Origin: CALKZN01 sp050633585
GTDB lineage: Bacteria > Pseudomonadota > Gammaproteobacteria > Arenicellales > Arenicellaceae
NCBI GenBank assembly: GCA_050633585.1
Contig: JBOEGT010000057.1
Coordinates: 12,854-76,853, forward strand
Direction of reading: 5' to 3'
DNA length: 64,000 bases
Part shown: in pieces, positions 1 through 6,655 of the stretch
Layout: each line of letters begins with the position of its first letter
Numbering within the stretch: the first letter of the stretch is position 1
Position numbers and translations under genes: made by a program
The notes under the pieces: model-generated
The model's database searches: none
The model's input: the letters and a program-made list of their open reading frames with translations, nothing else
Told to the model about the DNA's origin: nothing

Positions 1-20
1 AGGTTTAGTTCCTTAGCCAC

Positions 21-51
21 AAAAGCACCTAGTTTAAATAGGTGCTTTTTT
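21..51. terminator. Rho-independent terminator, bidirectional
   Basis: A perfect 11-bp stem (21-31 with 39-49) encloses a 7-nt loop and is followed by a T-run on the plus strand; A residues on the left also give a T-run on the minus strand. It would end a plus-strand gene whose possible stop codon is at 14-16. It also shows that the ATG at 50 inside it is not the start of the following gene. Confidence 0.8.
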
Positions 52-103
52 GTTCCTAATTTCATTCCGTTCTTCAAATCAGTTTTCTTGTAAAACTGTT
101 TTC

Positions 104-1276
104 ATGGAAGATTTAAGAAAATTAAGGTTTATACCAAAAGATAACAGTCCAACTGTACATTTTGCAGAAGCCAAGCATAAAACAAAAAAGTACAGAGTAG
201 GAATTAAAGAAAAAGATCGCTTTCAGCACACCTATATCATTGGTAAAACTGGTACAGGTAAAACGACCTTGATGAAGATCAAAATTAAGCAAGATATTCA
301 AAATGGAAAAGGTATAGCCATTTTTGACCCACATGGTGACCTAGCCGAATCTGTTATATCTATGATCCCACAACACAGACAAAAAGACTTAATTTACTTT
401 GATTTCCCAAACCCTAATTGCAAGCTGCAATATAACCCTATAAAACGAGTCTCACTTCATAAACGACCACTGGTTGCATCAGGTCTACTAGAAGCCTTTA
501 AAAAGCAATTTGGGGCTGATTCATGGGGCGTTCGTATGGAACATATACTGCGTAACTGTTTGTTGACATTACTTGACCAAAAACATGCTGACTTTTCGTG
601 TATCACTAAATTATTAAATGACAAAGACTACCGAAATGAATGCATTAGAAATATATCAAATGAATCGGTTATTGATTTTTGGAAGTACGAATTTAATCAA
701 TACCCTCCATACACTAGACAGTCTGCTATTGCACCGATTCAGAATAAGGTAGGTGCATATTTATCTAACCCTGTAACTAAACGAATATTGGTAGATAATC
801 AAAATGATGTGTCATTCAGACAGGCAATGGATAGTAATAAAATTATTGTGTTTAATTTAGCCAAAGGTCGTATTGGTGATGACGCATCAAATTTGCTGGG
901 TGGGTTATTTTTAACTTCACTAGGATTGTCCGCATTTTCGCGTCAGGATATTCCAGAAAATCAGAGACAATCATTTTTCATCTACTGTGATGAATTTCAA
1001 AATTTTACAACTCCATTTATGGTAAATGCATTATCGGAATTAAGGAAGTATAAAATTGGTCTAATTCTCGCTCATCAATATTTAAAACAAATTGATAATG
1101 ATATTCGCGAGGCTATTTTAGGAAATGTGGGGACTATGATTGTGTTTCGTGTCGGCGTTGCCGACGCGTCATATTTTGCTCGTGAATTTGATGGAAAAAT
1201 TTCAATTACTAATCAACCCAACTTTTCTATGTGTTTAAGGTCTATTGAGAATGGTAATTTTAGTGCAAATATTTAA
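104..1276 (+). CDS. TraD/VirD4-like (HerA-superfamily) P-loop ATPase
   Basis: 390-aa protein of the conjugative coupling protein/HerA class, expected to couple ATP hydrolysis to DNA movement. Walker A GKTGTGKTT lies at residues 47-55 with K53, followed by the family's DPHGDL strand near 75-80. Walker B is IYCDEFQNF with D296 and E297, and a HQY...AILGNVGT region near 324-344 resembles the TraD/TraG sensor region. The ATG at 104 is chosen because the in-frame ATG at 50 sits in a terminator; no clear ribosome binding site is visible. The end follows the family pattern but lacks any C-terminal extension. No relaxase or T4SS gene is in view, so it could be a mobilisation remnant or part of a defence or maintenance module. 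Confidence 0.75.
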   Translation: MEDLRKLRFIPKDNSPTVHFAEAKHKTKKYRVGIKEKDRFQHTYIIGKTGTGKTTLMKIKIKQDIQNGKGIAIFDPHGDLAESVISMIPQHRQKDLIYFDFPNPNCKLQYNPIKRVSLHKRPLVASGLLEAFKKQFGADSWGVRMEHILRNCLLTLLDQKHADFSCITKLLNDKDYRNECIRNISNESVIDFWKYEFNQYPPYTRQSAIAPIQNKVGAYLSNPVTKRILVDNQNDVSFRQAMDSNKIIVFNLAKGRIGDDASNLLGGLFLTSLGLSAFSRQDIPENQRQSFFIYCDEFQNFTTPFMVNALSELRKYKIGLILAHQYLKQIDNDIREAILGNVGTMIVFRVGVADASYFAREFDGKISITNQPNFSMCLRSIENGNFSANI

Positions 1277-1392
1277 AATTCGTAATCATTTGATGTTTGA
1301 GTACCGTAAACTCTAGCAAGCAATTAAGCTATTGTTTAAATTTAAATTAATGATAATATTATTTTAGTTAAAGATATTTTGCCTTTTTGTTT

Positions 1393-1412
1393 TGTTCATA
1401 ATTTTGTGAACA
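1393..1412. promoter_or_regulatory. Inverted repeat upstream of the 1437 gene, possible operator
   Basis: TGTTCA (1393-1398) and TGAACA (1407-1412) form a perfect 6-bp inverted repeat with an 8-bp spacer, 25 bp before the next gene's start codon. The position fits an operator or a 5'UTR stem. There is no direct evidence of which protein binds. Confidence 0.3.
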
Positions 1413-1436
1413 TTATTGACAAATAGAGAGGTGAAT

Positions 1437-1781
1437 ATGTCTTTATTAATTGAATGTGTTTACAGTGCAGCTCGTTATAAAAATAAAAATCATAACACCT
1501 GCTTTTATACTCAAGAAAGCATTAGTTTATTGAATCAAAACCTTTTAATAAATTTAAAGGTTTTGGAGAATCAACTTAGCTCGTTAAATTTTTTCGAAGA
1601 AGATTTTTACGAAACTCAAGTCGCCATTAAGGTTGTTTATTTAAAGTCTAAGGGAGTTGAAACTTCTCTATCTTTAAATTTTGATTTATGTTTTATAATC
1701 TCGATTTTTATGGAAATGAAAGCATATTTTGACGAAATTGAATTATTTATAATGCTAAAAAAACATAGAATGATTTTGTGA
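1437..1781 (+). CDS. Unknown 114-aa protein
   Basis: Start chosen at the ATG at 1437, which has a good ribosome binding site (AGAGAGGT) just upstream; a TTG 21 nt earlier is less likely. The protein is rich in Leu, Ile, Asn and Lys, with strong AT-rich codon use like its island neighbours, and no motif I recognise. It has no signal peptide or clear membrane segment. A terminator follows at once, so it is probably transcribed alone. Function unknown. Confidence 0.5.
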   Translation: MSLLIECVYSAARYKNKNHNTCFYTQESISLLNQNLLINLKVLENQLSSLNFFEEDFYETQVAIKVVYLKSKGVETSLSLNFDLCFIISIFMEMKAYFDEIELFIMLKKHRMIL

Positions 1782-1796
1782 CATGAGAATGATTTT

Positions 1797-1820
1797 ACCC
1801 CATAAAAAAATGGGGTTTTT
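1797..1820 (+). terminator. Rho-independent terminator after the 114-aa gene
   Basis: ACCCCAT (1797-1803) pairs with ATGGGGT (1810-1816) across an A-rich loop, followed by a run of T. It separates the small gene from the two-component operon, whose ribosome binding site GGAGA follows at about 1831. Confidence 0.75.
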
Positions 1821-1841
1821 TATTTTAGTTGGAGAAATTGT

Positions 1842-3479
1842 ATGGATATAAAAAATTTAGTAAACATCATCTCAGATATTAGTAGTGAAACTGATATTTC
1901 AGAGTGTGCTCAACATTTAGCAAATGAAATAAGAAAAGAAAGCCATTCAAAATCTAGCTCTGTATATATATATGATCGTTATAAAAGTTCATATAAATTA
2001 TATGCTAGTGCAGGAAGTTCAAAACTAACGGATTTAATTGCAATTGAAGAAGTTGATGAACTGATTTTTGACCAAAACTGTGAAAGGTCATTCCGAGGAG
2101 ACTTTATGTGCGGCTTTTGTATTTTTGATAACACTAACCATTTTGATAAAGATAACTCAATCAAAGCACTGAGTAGTTTGATTGCTATTTTATATAATAG
2201 GTTGTTTTCCATTTCTATTTTTACAAACATGCATGTGCCTATCAAGTTAAACGATTCTGCTCATGAGTACAGAAGGTCTTTGCTTAATATAGCCCAAAAA
2301 AGTTCTGCAGTGCCGTATAGTGTGCACTTTGCGAAAACTGAGGAAGGTTGGACTCAAAAATACTTTTGGAACAATTACTCCCATGAATATCAGGATAGTA
2401 TTCGGAGTGAAAAAATTTCTGACATGGATTCAATTAGTTATTTAAACTCATTGAGTGATCATACTTTTTCAATACTTAACAAATCAGAAATTTCTCAAAA
2501 TCCACTTTTAAATACAACTAAGCTATCAGGTTTATCTTCAGGAGTTTTGTGTAAATCAAAGCTTGGTGAAGACGGATTTATTGTTATTCTGTATGGCTTT
2601 CCAGTTAAGTATACATTTAGCACTCTAGAATTAAATGGCTACATGAGTTTAACGAATGCTATAGGTATTTCTGCATCTAATTACCTAAGTATTCATAAAG
2701 ATAAAGAAGAGCAAATTCATGAGCAGCAAATGGACGAGTTGAGCGGAACTTTAGAACTTATAAGAATTGTTAGACATGATTTAGCTGCAAACCTAGATGC
2801 TGTGACTTTTTCATTAATAACCTTAAAAGGAATCTCTCAAAAGAGAAAAAATATTGATTCTACAGATATCTCAGAAAAACTAACCAAACTTATGTCTGTT
2901 GTTGATGCATCAAAAAAAATTGTAGCGTCAATTAAAACTCTTATGTATGAGCCAGAGTTTAAAGAAGAAGATATAAACCTTAATGACTTTAGAGATAGTA
3001 TTTTGTCAAGTTTTGGCGGAAGAGGGGAATGTAATAATGTTTCATTTAATATATCAGAAATGGACCATGTGATTCTTGCTGATAAAGCTAGATTGAGACA
3101 AATTTTTAATAACTTAATTTTGAATTCTCTAGAAGCATTTAAAAGTAATAGGAACCGATTACCTAAACATAATAGAAAGTTTATTGATATTTCAGTTTTT
3201 GAAGTTAAAAAGAATGAAAGTATTACTTTAAGGTATAGCGACAATGCAGGTGGAATCATTAAAAATGAAATTTTTTCTGCAGCTAAAAAAGCAAATTGTG
3301 ACACAGAGGATATCAGTCAATTAGTATTTGAAAAGCGTGTCACAACGAAGTCAAAAGGCAGCGGTAATGGAATGCACATCTCTAGGGTTTTGTCTGAAAA
3401 ACTCAATGGATCACTGATACTTGTAAGTTTCAATCATGGAGGTATAATCTTCGACTTAAAGTTGCCTATAGGGAAATAA
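1842..3479 (+). CDS. Cytosolic sensor histidine kinase
   Basis: 545-aa histidine kinase with no predicted membrane segment. Residues 1-280 look like one or two degenerate GAF-type sensory regions. The H-box is RIVRHDLAAN with H312, inside a coiled dimerisation region around 285-370. The ATPase domain has an N-box (IFNNLILNSLEAF, N428), a G1 box DNAGG at 467-471, and a G2 box (KGSGNGMH, about 505-512). It should autophosphorylate H312 and pass phosphate to the regulator encoded 2 bp downstream. The ribosome binding site GGAGA supports the ATG at 1842. The signal is unknown; the lack of membrane segments suggests an intracellular or partner-delivered cue. Confidence 0.85.
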   Translation: MDIKNLVNIISDISSETDISECAQHLANEIRKESHSKSSSVYIYDRYKSSYKLYASAGSSKLTDLIAIEEVDELIFDQNCERSFRGDFMCGFCIFDNTNHFDKDNSIKALSSLIAILYNRLFSISIFTNMHVPIKLNDSAHEYRRSLLNIAQKSSAVPYSVHFAKTEEGWTQKYFWNNYSHEYQDSIRSEKISDMDSISYLNSLSDHTFSILNKSEISQNPLLNTTKLSGLSSGVLCKSKLGEDGFIVILYGFPVKYTFSTLELNGYMSLTNAIGISASNYLSIHKDKEEQIHEQQMDELSGTLELIRIVRHDLAANLDAVTFSLITLKGISQKRKNIDSTDISEKLTKLMSVVDASKKIVASIKTLMYEPEFKEEDINLNDFRDSILSSFGGRGECNNVSFNISEMDHVILADKARLRQIFNNLILNSLEAFKSNRNRLPKHNRKFIDISVFEVKKNESITLRYSDNAGGIIKNEIFSAAKKANCDTEDISQLVFEKRVTTKSKGSGNGMHISRVLSEKLNGSLILVSFNHGGIIFDLKLPIGK

Positions 3480-3481
3480 CA

Positions 3482-4309
3482 GTGATCAATGTATTAGTTG
3501 TTGAAGATAATCTTGAGAATTTAAATTCAAGGGTTGAGTATTTTAAAAGTCAAGATAATAATGTTCTAGGCGTAACTGATTCAGACTCGGCAATAGGGGC
3601 TATTAGATCGCTTCCAAATTTCGATTTAGTTATAACAGACATTGATTTGAAGGATAAGGCAGAAAGCCAATCTTCTTTAAATAAAAATGGTGTTCAATTG
3701 GCTAAATGGATTAAATCACATAATTTTCCCTGCTATCTAGTTGGATACTCTGCTCAGTTTGGTGATGGGCAACTGTCTGATGAAGAGCTGACTTTTTTTG
3801 ATGATTTTGAAGATAGGAGTTCCGGTGCAGAAGCTATAGAAAATAAACTTCTCTATTGGACTCGTGAAGCTAAAAATATAGATTCAAAAGCACATTACGA
3901 TAAGCAAGTTAAACACCTAGTTGAAGAAAGGAATATAGCTACTAAAGAAGAAGTTAAATCTGCTTTAGAATTATTAGAACTATCAGATATGTTTACCTCA
4001 GGTGAAAATATTATTGGTGAATATTTAAAATCAAATTTTGAATTAAGAATTTTTTTACCCGAATATAAATCTGTGATACGCAGGCCTTTTCCAGCATGGG
4101 TAGGTTTTGAAGATGAGTCTTACTTTATTGAAGTAGTTGGTCAACCATACCTTTATGCTGATGGTGCAACTGAAGAAGATGCCGAAATTAAATTAAAAGA
4201 ACTTATGTTCGAGTTTTATGAAGACTTAAGTGAAGTTCAAAATCAAGGCTTGAGTCCTGTTCTGGTTAACTTAAAGCAGTGTTTGTGTGCTTTATATAAT
4301 GATGATTAA
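3482..4309 (+). CDS. Response regulator with unusual C-terminal domain
   Basis: 275-aa protein starting at a GTG 2 bp after the kinase stop. The N-terminal receiver domain (about 1-130) has the acidic pair E8/D9 and the phosphoacceptor D53 in ITDIDL. The C-terminal half (about 130-275) is acidic and matches no DNA-binding output domain I recognise (no OmpR, NarL or Fis-type helix-turn-helix), so the output may be protein-protein or enzymatic. Partner of the preceding kinase by position. Its last codons overlap the next small gene, which implies translational coupling. Confidence 0.8.
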   Translation: MINVLVVEDNLENLNSRVEYFKSQDNNVLGVTDSDSAIGAIRSLPNFDLVITDIDLKDKAESQSSLNKNGVQLAKWIKSHNFPCYLVGYSAQFGDGQLSDEELTFFDDFEDRSSGAEAIENKLLYWTREAKNIDSKAHYDKQVKHLVEERNIATKEEVKSALELLELSDMFTSGENIIGEYLKSNFELRIFLPEYKSVIRRPFPAWVGFEDESYFIEVVGQPYLYADGATEEDAEIKLKELMFEFYEDLSEVQNQGLSPVLVNLKQCLCALYNDD

Positions 4310-4586
4310 GCACTTAAAAACGAAACAATTAGACTCTGTGTTTCAAAAGTTAAAAATTGAAAAAAAATCTTGCAAGCATCATGTAAAAGGTTATTTGGTA
4401 GAAAATGGAGTAAAAATTCTTCCATTGAGGTACTCTTTTGGCTCTAAAGGGATGAAAGGTAGGAGCCTTCAGTTATTTAGGAAAAGCATGTCACTAGATG
4501 CGAGTCAATTTTCTGCAATGGTAAGTTGTACAATGACTCGTGATGAATACATTGAAACTTTACAACAACTCAAGTTGATAAAGTAA
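4299..4586 (+). CDS. Small basic protein, HicA-like fold possible
   Basis: 95-aa basic protein. Two adjacent ATG codons (4299, 4302) overlap the end of the response regulator gene, so it is probably translated by coupling. Residues from about 28 (CKHH...) through a Gly/Lys-rich GSKGMKGRS segment to a helical C-terminus ending SCTMTRDEYIETL resemble small HicA-like RNA-binding toxin relatives found in mobile DNA. This is a pattern-level impression without a decisive motif. No HicB-like antitoxin is adjacent. It could equally be an accessory protein of the two-component system. Confidence 0.5.
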   Translation: MMIKHLKTKQLDSVFQKLKIEKKSCKHHVKGYLVENGVKILPLRYSFGSKGMKGRSLQLFRKSMSLDASQFSAMVSCTMTRDEYIETLQQLKLIK

Positions 4587-4597
4587 ATCAATTTTTT

Positions 4598-4957
4598 ATG
4601 AATTCTATAGAAATAAATAATATTTTAACTCAATATGGAATTGTTTTAGAAAAGGCTGATCGCGAATATATTTTAGGGACTATTAGTGCAAGTGATGACG
4701 ATTCAGACATAATAAAAAAAGCTATTGCAATTCATTTTAAGAGTCAACCTCAGCAAATATCAAAACTGTCTAAAGGGTTATCAATTAATGAATTTAAAGA
4801 AGAAATGAGATTAGTTAATCTGGAAAGAGATGTCTCTGAATTAAAGTCTGGCAAAATGACCGAATCTAAAGTTGCGTGGATATCAATATCTTCTTTAGCA
4901 GTTTTATGTTCAATAGTAGGTATATTGATACTTGTAGTTAAAAAAATATTCTTCTGA
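4598..4957 (+). CDS. Unknown tail-anchored small protein
   Basis: 119-aa protein with a soluble, charged N-terminal part of about 90 residues and one C-terminal hydrophobic helix (about 93-116, ending in KKIFF), so it may be a tail-anchored inner-membrane protein. It follows the HicA-like gene by 11 bp and probably shares the kinase/regulator transcript. No family recognised. No ribosome binding site stands out in the AT-rich upstream sequence. Confidence 0.5.
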   Translation: MNSIEINNILTQYGIVLEKADREYILGTISASDDDSDIIKKAIAIHFKSQPQQISKLSKGLSINEFKEEMRLVNLERDVSELKSGKMTESKVAWISISSLAVLCSIVGILILVVKKIFF

Positions 4958-5026
4958 ATAGAGAAAGGGCTGTTAAAAATTCCTATTAGGAAACTACAGT
5001 ATTAACTCCTTAACCCTCGGCATAAT

Positions 5027-5224
5027 TTATTCTTGCTCGATGGACTTTTTACTGCACTTCTCTTTGACCTCATCATCCTGTTTTCCTCTTGTCCATCTAC
5101 GCTCAAAAAGATTGCATTCTAGAGTTCCAATCTTATATTTATTATCAGATTGGGTAGGGTTGCTACTATTCATGTAAGCGTTATACCCTTCTTTATAAGC
5201 TGGATGTTTATTTGCTAAAAACAA
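5027..5224 (-). CDS. RMF/CrpP-like small protein
   Basis: 65-aa protein with the residue pattern of ribosome modulation factor and CrpP relatives: an AYKEGYNAY segment (9-17), then NKYKIG (28-33), C37, F40, RW (43-44) and G47. RMF binds the ribosome during dormancy; related small proteins are common on plasmids and islands and their roles vary. The start is uncertain: TTG at 5224 lacks a clear ribosome binding site. It begins 20 bp after the stop of the KAP NTPase on the same strand, so it looks like the last gene of that operon. The tail after residue 50 is charged and not conserved. Confidence 0.5.
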   Translation of the reverse strand: MFLANKHPAYKEGYNAYMNSSNPTQSDNKYKIGTLECNLFERRWTRGKQDDEVKEKCSKKSIEQE

Positions 5225-5243
5225 TATTTTTTAATTAAACTTA

Positions 5244-6635
5244 TTAATTTAAGGTAAATGAATCAGTTAATTCAATTTTCGCAATTAACTGATTCAAATC
5301 AAAATAAGTGTTAGCCCCCCCCGCAAAATGAAGAATGGCATTTATACGGTCTTGCCAGCATACATCATCAATTGTGGTGGCTTTATCTTGATATGAATCA
5401 ATCAAGGTTTCATGCTCGTGTTCGCTTAAATCACCTATCTTGGCTTGTATCAACTTACCTTCAAGAATAGCGCACACATGACTTTTTCTTCTAATATTAT
5501 TAGGTACTATTTCTTTAAGCGTTTTAATTGCATTATTTGGTGGTGAATCTTTTTTTATGTATTCAGAGTAGATATTTGGATATCTCTCTCTTAATATTGT
5601 TAAAAAAACCAATAAACAGATATTTAAACTTTCATTTTTTGAAGTTGTTAATATTATTAATTTAATTTTTGCTATAAATTGTTCAATATCTCTTAAAGAG
5701 AAATTTAACTGCATAGCGAATATATTAAAAATCTCCTGAAAATGTTTAGATTCATATTGATGGTCGCTGATAAATTTAGCTCTTTTTTCAAATTCGTTAT
5801 CAAGATTGAAGTCTTTTAATAGTTGAAATATAAACTTTTCTAAACTTGGTTTGGGTAAGTCATATTCAATATCAATAAATCTTTTCAGATAACCAAATGA
5901 ATCAAATTCATTTCCATAAATTGCCTTAACACTATGAGAAAGTTGTTCACGATCCATTGCCAAAACAAATACTAAACCATCTATATCAAATAAGTGCTTT
6001 ATTCTCTCTAAAAGTTCAATGGCATATGTCGGTCTACATCTATCTAACTCATCTATCAAAATGAATATTTTGTTATTTACCCCAATAGCCTCAGAAATGA
6101 TTTCTTCAATATTTTTCCTAAATTCATCAATATGATTTTTTTCTTCTGAGTATTTATCAATTAAATCGTTTGCAAATTTTTCTGTAAGTTTTTCCGCTTC
6201 ACCCTCAAGAGTTGCATCAATATCTAATAAGCCACCAGTGACTAATTTCGCACCAATAGGTATAGTTCTTTTTAATATGTGGCCACCAACTTTCATAGCT
6301 TTTTCAAGTAAATCGCTCTTCTCTTCATCATCACTTATTAAGCTTTTTAAAGCTGTATTCATTTCACCTAAAAAAACCAATAAAGGGTCTTCTGCAAAAT
6401 CAGTTTCCCATGCGCTAAATTTGATTATCTGATCATCATTTTTCAATTCGGCATTAAGCATTTCTAAAAAAGTTGTTTTACCTTCACCCCATGGTGCATT
6501 AATGGATAAAGTTATAGGGCTGGATATATTGCGTAAAAGTAAAGATAGGTTTTTAATATGCTCTTTTCTATCTAAACGGTCTTCTATATAAGGGCTTTTA
6601 TCTGCAACTTGAATTTTATTTGCTTTGTAGTTCAA
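5244..6635 (-). CDS. KAP-family P-loop NTPase
   Basis: 463-aa KAP-type STAND-like NTPase. Walker A NAPWGEGKTT (46-55, K53), a KAP-typical SAWETD segment (74-79), and Walker B ILIDELDRCRP with D195 and E196 are all present. The membrane helices usually inserted in KAP proteins are not evident, so it is probably soluble. KAP NTPases are found in phage-defence and plasmid loci, often with effector partners. The start codon appears to be TTG at 6635, with AGGAGT upstream. It lies 20 bp after the HerA-like gene and 20 bp before the RMF-like gene, forming one unit. Confidence 0.85.
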   Translation of the reverse strand: MNYKANKIQVADKSPYIEDRLDRKEHIKNLSLLLRNISSPITLSINAPWGEGKTTFLEMLNAELKNDDQIIKFSAWETDFAEDPLLVFLGEMNTALKSLISDDEEKSDLLEKAMKVGGHILKRTIPIGAKLVTGGLLDIDATLEGEAEKLTEKFANDLIDKYSEEKNHIDEFRKNIEEIISEAIGVNNKIFILIDELDRCRPTYAIELLERIKHLFDIDGLVFVLAMDREQLSHSVKAIYGNEFDSFGYLKRFIDIEYDLPKPSLEKFIFQLLKDFNLDNEFEKRAKFISDHQYESKHFQEIFNIFAMQLNFSLRDIEQFIAKIKLIILTTSKNESLNICLLVFLTILRERYPNIYSEYIKKDSPPNNAIKTLKEIVPNNIRRKSHVCAILEGKLIQAKIGDLSEHEHETLIDSYQDKATTIDDVCWQDRINAILHFAGGANTYFDLNQLIAKIELTDSFTLN

Positions 6636-6655
6636 CTTTAAATACTCCTAAGTAA

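Noticed and set aside
2837..3304. 155-codon minus-strand frame opposite the histidine kinase
   Set aside because: Leu/Ser-rich antisense shadow over the conserved N-box region of the kinase.
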